A stretch of 18,075 bases of DNA from Bryobacterales bacterium (GCA_003132905.1 PKZC01000123.1:1-18075), one strand, 5' to 3'; counted from the first letter of the stretch, positions 9,177-16,610 are shown. Notes: generated from the letters alone by a model not told the origin. A program made the numbers and translations.

Positions 9177-11470
9177 CGGACCAGACCTATAAACCGACAG
9201 TGTTGGTGGTGGACGACGAGCCGCAAATCCTGGCGTCGATCCATGCCCTGCTGGAAGATGATTTTGACGTGGTGGTCAGCACCGACGCGATGGAAGCGGT
9301 GGAGCTTCTTAAGAACACCCAAATCGCGGTGATTCTGGCCGACCAGCGCATGCCCAATCTCACGGGCGGCGAGTTCCTATCAAAAGCGCGCGAACTATGC
9401 GATGCCACGAGGATTCTCATAACCGGTTACGTGGACATCGACGCGTTGATCCGCGCCGTCAACGACGGCCAGATCCATTCTTATGTCCCCAAGCCCTGGG
9501 AACCGGCGAATCTCAAAGTGACGGTGTTGAAGGCCGCCACCTACGCCAAGGAAATCAGCCAGCGGAAAAAGGCGGCGGAAATTGTAGCGGAGCAGCAAGA
9601 GGCGCTGGCCCGCTCGGAGGCCGCGTACCGTGAGCAGACGAAAATCCTTCGTTCTGTGCTGGACAGCATGGGTGACGGCGTTCTGGTGACGGATGACAGC
9701 GGAAAAATGGTGTTGCTCAACCCCGCGGTCGAACAGATGCTAGGCCGGTCGGCGGCGGGCACCCACCAGTCGGAATGGGCTGAACGATATGGGATCTATG
9801 TGCCTGGAACCGACACCCTTTATCCCAATGACAAATTGCCGTTAGCGAGAGCGATGCGGGGAGAGACGGCGGACGGCATCGAGCTGTACGTCCGAAACCA
9901 GCATAAGCCGGACGGGATGTTGGTCAGCGTCAATGTACGGCCATTAAAGGACGACAGCGGCGAAACCAAAGGCGGCGTCGCCGTCGTTCGTGACATCACG
10001 TTGGCTAAGTATTCAGAGGACATTCTGCGGCAGGCGAAGGAAGAGGCCGAGCGCGCCAATCGAGCCAAGAGTGAATTCCTTTCACGCATGAGCCACGAGT
10101 TGCGCACGCCGCTCAACTCTATCCTCGGCTTTGCGCAGCTCCTCGCTCTGGCAGACTTGGCCGCCCAGCATCAAAGCAATGTACAGCAGATTCTGAAGGG
10201 CGGTTATCATCTTCTGGAATTGATTAACGAGGTGCTCGATCTCGCGCGAGTGGAAGCCGGCCGGCTCAGCCTCTCGCCGGAGCCGGTTCTAATCAGCGAT
10301 GCCGTGAAAGAAGCCTTGGATCTGGTGCGACCCATCGCTAGTGCACAGAATATTATGCTCAGCGCGGATTTCTTCGCTTACGCAGACCGATACGTTCACG
10401 CTGATCGCCAGCGCCTAAAACAGGTATTGCTGAATCTGCTCTCCAACGCCATCAAGTTCAATCGCAGCAACGGCATGGTAGTACTCAGGTGCGAACAGGT
10501 CCTGAATGGCCGGCTACGCATCGAGGTTGCGGACACCGGCTCCGGAATCGATGACGAAGGACTGAAGAAGATCTTCACCCCCTTCGAGCGCCTCGCCGCC
10601 GATCGGAATGCCATCGGGGGAACGGGCTTGGGTCTCGCGCTCTCCAAGCGAATGGTGGAAGCCATGGGAGGAACTATCGGCGTGGAGAGCACAGTTGGCG
10701 TCGGCAGCCGCTTCTACTTCGAACTCTCTCTGGTGGAACAGGCCGTCGAGCCCAGAATGGATCGCGATTTCCACTCCGGGCTCATGGCCCTCGGTCAGGC
10801 TGCTTCCTATCAGGGAACGATACTCTACATCGAGGACAATATCTCGAACATCCGGCTCATCGAGCAAATCCTGGCGCGCTATCCCGGCGTGCGATTGCTC
10901 GAAGCCATGCGGGGTAAATTAGGTCTGGAGCTGGCGAACACGCACAGGCCCGATTGGATTCTGCTGGACTTACATTTGCCGGACATGGGGGGCGAAGAGG
11001 TTTTGCGTACCCTCCGGCAAGATCAGCGTACCCAAGAGATTCCGGTCAGCGTACTCAGCGCGGACGCGACGCCCAGCCAGGCGAATCGTCTCAAGGCAGC
11101 GGGTGCTCGAGAGTACCTGACGAAACCTTTGGACGTCAGACAAATTATCGCGCTGCTGGAAAAAACTCTGCAGCGAGAACGGCCGGAGAATCAGCCCGGT
11201 GCGAGCGGGCCGTCGTTTCCCGAACAACACGGTCACCAGCCGGACGCGGCCCTTCGCTGGGCTCCCGAGACCGTAACTTTGACCGGGCTTCCCGCAGAGC
11301 TGCTCCAGCAGTTGCGCAGCGCCGTCCGGGATGGAGAGAAGGATCGTCTGGACGAACTCATCGCGACGGTTGCGAATCAAGACCCACAGTCCGGTCGAGC
11401 CCTGAAGAACCTCGCCGACAGGTACGAATACGACACTCTGAGTAACTTGCTCAGCGAGGTGGCTCAGTGA
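9173..11470 (+). CDS. Hybrid histidine kinase with two receivers (REC-PAS-HisKA-HATPase-REC)
   Basis: Soluble 765-residue hybrid kinase. REC1 (8-125) has D14-D15, D57 in the ADQRMP motif often seen in RpfG-like receivers, and K107. A coiled coil (128-155) leads to PAS (155-280, ending VVRDIT). HisKA carries SHELRTPLNS with H308; HATPase shows N425, DTGSG at 454-458 and GGTGLGL at 482-488. REC2 (548-665) has D599 and K651. The last 60 residues (705-760, LPAELLQQLR..., ending near YEYDTLSNLL) resemble the alpha-helical tail found on many hybrid kinases in the position of an HPt domain, but no histidine is present there. ATGA overlap with the upstream gene and GTGA overlap with the downstream gene make this the centre of a coupled operon. 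Two receivers suggest it both takes in and passes on phosphate; direction is inference. Confidence 0.92.
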   Translation: MTDQTYKPTVLVVDDEPQILASIHALLEDDFDVVVSTDAMEAVELLKNTQIAVILADQRMPNLTGGEFLSKARELCDATRILITGYVDIDALIRAVNDGQIHSYVPKPWEPANLKVTVLKAATYAKEISQRKKAAEIVAEQQEALARSEAAYREQTKILRSVLDSMGDGVLVTDDSGKMVLLNPAVEQMLGRSAAGTHQSEWAERYGIYVPGTDTLYPNDKLPLARAMRGETADGIELYVRNQHKPDGMLVSVNVRPLKDDSGETKGGVAVVRDITLAKYSEDILRQAKEEAERANRAKSEFLSRMSHELRTPLNSILGFAQLLALADLAAQHQSNVQQILKGGYHLLELINEVLDLARVEAGRLSLSPEPVLISDAVKEALDLVRPIASAQNIMLSADFFAYADRYVHADRQRLKQVLLNLLSNAIKFNRSNGMVVLRCEQVLNGRLRIEVADTGSGIDDEGLKKIFTPFERLAADRNAIGGTGLGLALSKRMVEAMGGTIGVESTVGVGSRFYFELSLVEQAVEPRMDRDFHSGLMALGQAASYQGTILYIEDNISNIRLIEQILARYPGVRLLEAMRGKLGLELANTHRPDWILLDLHLPDMGGEEVLRTLRQDQRTQEIPVSVLSADATPSQANRLKAAGAREYLTKPLDVRQIIALLEKTLQRERPENQPGASGPSFPEQHGHQPDAALRWAPETVTLTGLPAELLQQLRSAVRDGEKDRLDELIATVANQDPQSGRALKNLADRYEYDTLSNLLSEVAQ

Positions 11471-12708
11471 GGGACGAGCTGCGTCGACTTGCGGAAAGCG
11501 CGACCGTCGGGGCCGGCGCATCCCCGGTTCAGCCCACCGTCACCGAAGCCGTACCTCCCAACATCATGGTGGTGGATGATCAGCCCGCGAATCTGAAATT
11601 ATTAGAAGACCTGCTGACGCAGCAGGGACACGCCGTGCGATCGTTTCCCCGTGGACGATTGGCGCTGGATGCAGCCGTACGCAATGCCCCCGATCTGATT
11701 CTGCTCGACATCAACATGCCGGAGATGAACGGGTTTGAGGTCTGCAAAAGACTAAAGGCCGATGAAAAGCTGGCTGGCATTCCGGTATTATTCCTAAGCG
11801 CGCTCAGTGAGACCCGCGACAAGCTGAATGCTTTCCGGGCGGGTGGCGTCGACTATATCACCAAGGCTTTTCAGGTGGAAGAAGTGCGCGCGCGAGTGGA
11901 GACGCATCTCCAGCTTTATCGCGCACGCCAGGTAGAGCGTGAACTGCTGGAAAAAACTCTTAATGGCGCAGTGAAGGCTCTCTCTGACCTGGCACACCTG
12001 ACGTCGCCCACATTGACAGAGCGATCCGGAGAGCTACGCAGCATTGTGTTTCAAATGGCCTCGCAACTACGCCTGCCCGATCTTTGGCAGTTTGAACTCG
12101 CGGCGATGCTCTGCCTGATCGGTTGCATCACGCTGCCGCCCGACGCCTTCGAACACGCTTACGTCGGCGACAACGCCTCACCCGAAGAACTGCAAATGTA
12201 CCGCGCGCACCCGGACGTCGGCTTTCAGCTCCTCGCGCGCATTCCTCGCCTCGAAAATGTGGCAGAGATGATCCGTCTGCAGCAGATGGATAGCACGAAT
12301 TGGGCCGCCAACGGCGCTGCCGAACGAGGCTCGTGCATGCTGAAGACTGCGCAGGAGCTGGATCGCCGGACCTTACGTGGGATTCCGTTCCAGAGTGCTT
12401 GCGATCAACTTCGTTCCGTGCCGGGAACATATCCAACAACGCTGCTGGACTCGCTGAGGGATTATTCTCCATCACGCGTTCACTTCGAAATAAAGCGGTT
12501 GCCGGCCCCGCAATTGTTGCCAGGAATGATTCTCGAAGACGACGTGGTTACCGAGGACGGGAACTTGACGGTGATTTCCAAAGGTACGACACTCACCGTA
12601 ACGCTTGTTGAGCGGGTCCGAAACTTTGCCCGCACCCGCGGCCTTCGCGATCCAATTCAGGTGCGGGTGCCGCAGGGCTCGTTTTCAGACGAGTTGCAGC
12701 ACGTTTAG
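11467..12708 (+). CDS. Response regulator with degenerate HD-type output domain (RpfG-like)
   Basis: 413 residues. A disordered N-terminus (1-30) precedes a receiver (32-150) with D37-D38, D81 and K133; the usual Pro after the lysine is Ala134. Residues 160-275 align with HD-GYP-type phosphohydrolase domains of RpfG-like regulators (LAAMLCLIGCITLPPD, HPDVGFQLLARIPRLENVAEMI), but the metal-binding HD pair expected at about 216-217 is Cys-Leu and no GYP motif is visible. It is probably not a working cyclic-di-GMP phosphodiesterase and may serve as a binding or scaffold module. A C-terminal small domain (340-402) follows (LLPGMILEDDVVTEDG, LVERVRNFAR). The GTG start overlaps the previous stop (GTGA) with GAGGTGG just upstream. 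It is the only product of the operon without a kinase-like domain, so it is the best candidate output protein. Confidence 0.85.
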   Translation: MRDELRRLAESATVGAGASPVQPTVTEAVPPNIMVVDDQPANLKLLEDLLTQQGHAVRSFPRGRLALDAAVRNAPDLILLDINMPEMNGFEVCKRLKADEKLAGIPVLFLSALSETRDKLNAFRAGGVDYITKAFQVEEVRARVETHLQLYRARQVERELLEKTLNGAVKALSDLAHLTSPTLTERSGELRSIVFQMASQLRLPDLWQFELAAMLCLIGCITLPPDAFEHAYVGDNASPEELQMYRAHPDVGFQLLARIPRLENVAEMIRLQQMDSTNWAANGAAERGSCMLKTAQELDRRTLRGIPFQSACDQLRSVPGTYPTTLLDSLRDYSPSRVHFEIKRLPAPQLLPGMILEDDVVTEDGNLTVISKGTTLTVTLVERVRNFARTRGLRDPIQVRVPQGSFSDELQHV

Positions 12709-12719
12709 GGCAATCAGAG

Positions 12720-13922
12720 ATGGCGCTCAACAACGGCAAAAGCCCCCCTGGCAAGAGCCACATCATGGCAGTGGATGACCAGCCTGCCAATCTCAAGCTC
12801 CTGGAAGATCTGCTGACGCAGCAAGGTTACATCGTGCGCTCCTTTCCGCGCGGGCGATTGGCGCTGGACGCCGCCGCCCGAAACCCGCCGGATTTGATTC
12901 TGCTCGACATCAACATGCCGGAGATGAGCGGTTTCAAAGTGTGCGAGCTGTTGAAGTCCGATGAAAAGCTGGTAGGGATTCCGGTGATCTTTCTGAGCGC
13001 GCTCACCGATGCCAGCGACAAGGTACAAGGCTTTCAGTGCGGCGGCGTAGACTACGTCACTAAACCATTTCAAGTGGAGGAAGTTCAGGCGCGAGTGCAA
13101 ACGCATCTGAAAATCCACCAGTTGCAGAAACAGTTGCAGTTGCACGCCGACCATCTGGAGGATCTAGTAGCTTCTCGCACGCGTGAATTGGCCGACAGTC
13201 AGGCACGGTTGCGAGTGCTCGACCAGGCCAAGGGCGATTTCCTGAGGCTAATCCATCACGAGTTGCGTTCGCCGCTGAATGGACTGTTGGGGGTTGGAGA
13301 ATTGGTGCTGGCAGAGCTCGGTGTATCCCAAGATGGCGCGGAACTTCGCCAAATGTTCGAACTGTCCCGACAAAGGATGCTGGCGATTCTGGACGACGCG
13401 CTGCTGCTGACGGAAATTGAAGTGGCGAGCGATACTTTTTCCTCTGAGGCAACCGACCTGGTCTCGACTCTTCACTCCGCAATCGACGGCACTGCCAGGT
13501 TCGCCCAATCGCGCGGAGTCAGCATTGAATTGGAACCGGGCGAGGCGGGCTGCGTCCTCGCCACCAGGCACTTGCTCCAGAAAGCAATTCAAGCGCTCCT
13601 CGAAACTGCGGTGAAGTTCTCCAAGACCGGGCAGGTGGTGCGCCTGAAGTGTCAGGCAGGTGTGGGCGGCGTTGAGGTCTTGATTCACAGTTGCGGCAGA
13701 ATTCCGGAATCCGCCATCGCGAACTTCTTCGAGGTCTTTTCCATCGGCGAGGCGATTACCCCCGGCGGCGATCTTGGGTTGGGACCTCCAGTGTCGCAAC
13801 GCATTATTTCGCTGTTTGGAGGCTCGATCACCGTAGAGAATCTGGAACCGTCGGGAATTCAGCTCAGAGTCATGCTTCGGCTGTTTACTCGCGACCCGCT
13901 TCCGCTTACGACTGAGCCGTGA
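12720..13922 (+). CDS. Receiver plus HisKA with degenerate ATPase domain (likely pseudokinase)
   Basis: 400 residues. The receiver (14-132) is intact (D19-D20, D63, K115) and about 76% identical by eye to that of the preceding gene. A coiled coil leads to HisKA with HHELRSPLNG (H180). In the HATPase region the N-box reads LLETAVKFS, with the Mg-binding Asn replaced by Thr296. The G1 box reads HSCGRIP (323-329) where DxGxGIP is expected, and the G2 region is GGDLGLGPP rather than [10 protein letters not shown] binding and autophosphorylation are therefore doubtful, and the protein may accept or relay phosphate or regulate a partner. It starts 11 nt after the previous stop with only a weak AGGG ribosome site. 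Last gene of the operon. Confidence 0.87.
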   Translation: MALNNGKSPPGKSHIMAVDDQPANLKLLEDLLTQQGYIVRSFPRGRLALDAAARNPPDLILLDINMPEMSGFKVCELLKSDEKLVGIPVIFLSALTDASDKVQGFQCGGVDYVTKPFQVEEVQARVQTHLKIHQLQKQLQLHADHLEDLVASRTRELADSQARLRVLDQAKGDFLRLIHHELRSPLNGLLGVGELVLAELGVSQDGAELRQMFELSRQRMLAILDDALLLTEIEVASDTFSSEATDLVSTLHSAIDGTARFAQSRGVSIELEPGEAGCVLATRHLLQKAIQALLETAVKFSKTGQVVRLKCQAGVGGVEVLIHSCGRIPESAIANFFEVFSIGEAITPGGDLGLGPPVSQRIISLFGGSITVENLEPSGIQLRVMLRLFTRDPLPLTTEP

Positions 13923-13960
13923 GTAGTGAGGCGCATTCCGTCAAGTGGGAACACAGCGGA

Positions 13961-13980
13961 TGTAGATGAAATTGTAGTTG
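13961..13980 (+). repeat. 20-bp direct repeat, copy 1, left of the tRNA fragment
   Basis: TGTAGATGAAATTGTAGTTG. It matches copy 2 (14185-14204) at 18 of 20 positions. Each copy holds two TGTAGWTG octamers 12 bp apart, with the variable base swapped between copies. It lies 111 bp left of the tRNA-Pro fragment. Such spaced direct repeats resemble arm-type binding sites of tyrosine integrases, but this is inference. Confidence 0.55.
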
Positions 13981-14091
13981 GCGAGAGCCTCAAGGTTCAA
14001 AACCGTTCCACACGATTCAACAAGTGGGCCGCATCTGTTTGAAACGGAAGCAATTGAAAATGAATGTTCCTGTGTGGCTGCCGGAATCCGC

Positions 14092-14136
14092 CTTGGGCGC
14101 AGGGGGTCGGGCGTTCAAATCGCCCCGCCACGACCA
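14092..14136 (+). other. 3' half of a tRNA-Pro(UGG) gene; candidate attachment site
   Basis: The stretch fits tRNA positions 32-76 exactly: anticodon loop CTTGGGC (14092-14098, anticodon TGG), 3' anticodon strand GCAGG (14099-14103), variable loop GGGTC, T-stem GGGCG, T-loop TTCAAAT (14114-14120), T-stem CGCCC, 3' acceptor strand CGCCACG (14126-14132), discriminator A and encoded CCA (14134-14136). The required 5' acceptor strand CGTGGCG and a D-arm are absent upstream, so this is not a complete tRNA. The five bases before the loop (TCCGC) still pair at four positions. A tRNA 3' end that stops at the anticodon loop is the usual core duplicated by integrases. The orientation implies an intact tRNA-Pro gene to the left, outside the window, with the element between them. 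Confidence 0.75.
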
Positions 14137-14184
14137 ATAGAATCAATCAGTTAAAGCCCAACTCCCATCTCGTGTTTCCGCGTC

Positions 14185-14204
14185 TGTAGTTGAAATTGTA
14201 GATG
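14185..14204 (+). repeat. 20-bp direct repeat, copy 2, right of the tRNA fragment
   Basis: TGTAGTTGAAATTGTAGATG, 49 bp right of the tRNA-Pro fragment. It differs from copy 1 (13961-13980) only by the exchange of A and T at positions 6 and 18. Confidence 0.55.
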
Positions 14205-14877
14205 CACAATTCCTCTGCATCTGTGGGCACCCGTCACGCGGGAGTGAAATTTTTGCGACAAGAGTGTTCGACGCGGTCCACGGAAAGCATTTTCGAGCCC
14301 GAAGATATCGTGACGTGACCGTCACAAAGTCGACTAGGTCGATTCGCGCGGCAACGTGCGCCTGCAGGAATCTAAGGGCCTTGCCATTCCCTGAGGATGT
14401 CACGGGTATCATGCCCCAAGATCGAAGGCATTGATCGGCCTTTGAAGGATCGGCCGATTTCGCCTTATGATTCCAGGAGTACCACGGCAGCCGAGCAACG
14501 TTGAAGACGAGCAGCGAAAATACCGCGAATCGATTCCGAAAAGCTCTCACCTTCCTATCCACCTATCGATGCTCACGCTCATCGCGAGTTTTCCGACAGA
14601 ACGAGGGGCCGAACAAGAATCCGTTCTCCCAACCCTCCTGGATTATCCTCGATTATCTCGTTTGACGCCGTCATAATAAATTGCTAAAGTTATCCCGTTC
14701 CCGTCAGTACTCTTGATTTTGTGGAGGCGAGTCCTGTGCCCACGACCGTTCGTGCTTCGATCGCGCCGCCGTTCCCTGTATCGCGCAGTTTGACTTCACA
14801 AAGGAGTTGGCCACCACTGCCGAAATTCCCGCCGCCACATCGGAATCCATTTTTCACCCGATGTTGATAGATTTCTT
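14205..14877. other. 673-bp stretch without a supportable gene
   Basis: No reading frame here has convincing protein-like composition; open frames on both strands look accidental. Seen: a stem ATCGGCC/GGCCGAT (14434-14458, 11-nt loop), a small CCCG/CGGG stem followed by AAATTTTT (14230-14254), and a 54-codon open frame (14717-14881) without an ATG before 14861. The stop of that frame overlaps the ATG at 14878 as ATGA, possibly the tail of an eroded upstream gene. Confidence 0.4.
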
Positions 14878-15252
14878 ATGAAAACGACGCTGTTCCATTA
14901 CTTCATCGGATTTCTGAGCCTACTACTTATAGCATCCTTCGCCATTTTTCAGCTCGCCTCCATTCGCTTCCGTTCCTGCCCTACACCGAATGCCGCGATC
15001 CCGTCGGGTTGGGTCTGTTATCAAAGTCGGACCTTACAACTTACGACCTGGCATCCTGCGAACGCAGAGGTGTTCGTCAATCCCGCTTCCTCGCGTGTCG
15101 ATTTCGAGACGGGATATCCAGGGCAAGCGGTAACCCTCGTGGTGGAGGAGCAAACAAGTTCGCTCGCTTTCGAGCCGCCCGACAATTATAATTTGCGCGC
15201 TGTATCATTGGGCTGCGAAAGTTATCGGACAAGCACGGTGCTCGTGGGTTGA
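14878..15252 (+). CDS. Hypothetical membrane-anchored protein, frameshifted at its C-terminus
   Basis: 124 residues as it stands; I do not recognise the family. Residues 5-28 form one hydrophobic segment after a Lys, consistent with an uncleaved signal anchor. The rest is polar with cysteines at 34, 47 and 113, as expected for an extracytoplasmic domain. The reading frame stops at 15252, but the next frame continues without a break to 15451 with similar composition, so the original protein was probably about 190 residues. The ATG overlaps an upstream in-frame stop (ATGA), hinting at a former operon. No Shine-Dalgarno is visible. It could be intact and merely short, but the continuation argues for a frameshift or a sequencing error near 15221-15251. 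Confidence 0.45.
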   Translation: MKTTLFHYFIGFLSLLLIASFAIFQLASIRFRSCPTPNAAIPSGWVCYQSRTLQLTTWHPANAEVFVNPASSRVDFETGYPGQAVTLVVEEQTSSLAFEPPDNYNLRAVSLGCESYRTSTVLVG

Positions 15253-15451
15253 CCGCGACTATTTTTCAGAAACTTGTATCTGGCCAGAAACTCGAACTCC
15301 CGTATTGGCGCAACCGACGGAATTGACCGAGTTGCCCGATGGTCAAGTGACGATTACAACCGTGATCGATCCGTACAGCACGGCCAGCAGTAGTCTGGCT
15401 TTCTCGGTCACTCTAGATCGGATGCTCTCAAGCATCACTTTCGGAGGATAA
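15221..15451 (+). pseudogene. Out-of-frame continuation of the gene at 14878
   Basis: In the +1 frame relative to the gene at 14878, codons run from about 15221 to the TAA at 15449-15451. They encode CSWVDRDYFSETCIWPE, then ELTELPDGQVTITTVIDPY, ending SSITFGG. The composition is protein-like and has two further cysteines. It has no start of its own. The most economical reading is a single-base insertion in the upstream part, with the switch lying where both frames are open (15221-15251). Confidence 0.45.
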
Positions 15452-15452
15452 C

Positions 15453-15769
15453 GTGTTCGTACCAAAATACTATTGGACCTTTTTGTTATCTCTGGCGCTC
15501 CATAGCCTGAAGGCGCGTGGCCGAGGCGGCGTTCGGACGACGAGTCGCCTTAAGCTATTTCGCGATCTTGTATGCCGAACCCGCGGGCCGTGTGCGCGTG
15601 CGAGCCGGTGGCCTTCATCATCTCGGTTTAGTGTCGCACCGTTGGCCCGTTTCATTATCGCGATCACTTCAGTCTTCTTATTGCTGCGACCCGCTTTCGG
15701 TTTGCCGGCCCGTTTTCTTGGGCCGCGATATTTTTCGTGGCCCTGGTCTTCTTGGCGGCTTTGCGATAG
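15453..15769 (+). pseudogene. Decayed small membrane-protein gene
   Basis: A GTG at 15453 lies 5 nt after GGAGG (15443-15447) and 1 nt after the preceding stop, an excellent start in operon with the gene at 14878. The frame begins MFVPKYYWTFLLSLALHSLKA and later carries a hydrophobic run (RFIIAITSVFLLL). From about 15690 the protein-like signal moves to another frame, RFAGPFSWAAIFFVALVFL, which ends at TAG 15767-15769; the original frame stays open to 15812 but becomes Arg/Pro/Ser-rich and implausible. The middle part may also be shifted. It looks like a former protein of about 105 residues with two or three membrane helices. The family is not recognised. Confidence 0.35.
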
Positions 15770-16058
15770 ACCCGAGAGCAGATCAAGGCCATTCGACTGG
15801 CCACAAAACTGATGTCCGAAATATGTGAGCGAAGGAATGCATGAATCCGGACCGCTGCCATCTTATTTATTTCACATTACGCTTGACAATTAATTCGAAC
15901 GGCTTCATCGCAGGAAGCAGTTTTATTGTGAGCGAATTAGCGCGCCAGCATCGGCGACACGGGGTAAACCTGCGCGCGCGTTCTTGAGCACGCGAAGCCC
16001 TCAACTTGCAGGATTGCCGCCGGTATGGAGGAAAGCAGAATTGTGACTCATCGTTTAA
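15770..16058. other. Non-coding stretch
   Basis: No supportable gene. A TTGACA at 15883-15888 is not followed by a -10 box at the proper distance. Nothing else stands out except a short ATTGTGAGCG match to half of a lac-type operator near 15925. Confidence 0.35.
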
Positions 16059-16337
16059 TTACTGCTACCCACCTTTGCATCCGCTCAGGCAGTCCCGGCC
16101 AAACAGGCTGCGAACGGTCACGGTGGGCCTCTGCCTCGGATATTGCCGAAGGCGAACCCCAAGACTCAGGGATCGCACCTCAGCGGACCGGCGGTCACTC
16201 TGCTCGGGTCAGTCGCCACGCCATCGGCGGCAGAGACCTTCGCACTAAATGGAACCCTCGCCTATGTCTGCGATGACGACGAAATTTCCATCATTGATGT
16301 CACGAATCCGCAAAGTCCCAGGGCCAGGACCGCGTGA
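16059..16337 (+). pseudogene. Truncated LVIVD-type beta-propeller protein with remnant signal peptide
   Basis: From TTA 16059 the frame reads LLLPTFASAQAVPAKQAANG, the end of a signal peptide with a likely cut after ASA, but a TAA directly precedes it (16056-16058), so the beginning is lost or frameshifted. Downstream, VTLLGSVATPSAAETFALNG, then LAYVCDDD, then EISIIDVTNPQSP is one blade of an LVIVD/beta-propeller repeat (pattern: AYV...IIDVTNPxxP). The frame stops after this single blade (TGA 16335-16337), whereas such proteins normally carry many blades. A TTG at 16143 would allow a 64-residue product. Best read as a 5' fragment of a secreted propeller protein. Confidence 0.55.
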
Positions 16338-16435
16338 ACATTAGGCTAGTTCTGGCAGGTTCTCTGTGTGTTTTTCAACCTGAGCCGAATGTGTCACCGC
16401 AGGTGCCCGAAGAGCCCCCAAACTGATCAGGGCTA

Positions 16436-16472
16436 GGCTGGCACGGATTGTGGAAAACAGGAGGTGCCAGCC
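16436..16472. repeat. Perfect 9-bp inverted repeat
   Basis: GGCTGGCAC (16436-16444) and GTGCCAGCC (16464-16472) with a 19-nt spacer. It sits in a 273-bp gap (16338-16610) that otherwise holds nothing I can support. It could be a hairpin/terminator, or joined ends of a vanished small mobile element. No T-run follows on either side. Confidence 0.4.
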
Positions 16473-16610
16473 AGTGACGAATCTCAATGCAGAACGAAGA
16501 AAAGGGGCCGATTAGCGCCCTTAGCAAAAGACAGACCGTAAGCTGGATTGCAAGGAGCTTGATCGGAGGGTACTTTACGGCGAGGCGCGATAGCAGCGCT
16601 GGTGGCCACA

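Noticed and set aside
13993..14006. GGTTCAAAACC, T-loop-like sequence near the tRNA fragment
   Set aside because: Only a 4-bp stem with a 3-nt loop; no tRNA context on either side.
14143..14562. 139-codon open frame on the minus strand
   Set aside because: The composition is not protein-like, there is no ribosome site, and it overlaps the repeat next to the tRNA fragment.
15883..15935. TTGACAATTAAT followed 30 nt later by ATTGTGAGCG, resembling a tac promoter with half a lac operator
   Set aside because: The spacing differs from the known promoter, no -10 box or second operator half is present, and no lac-type gene follows. Most likely coincidence.
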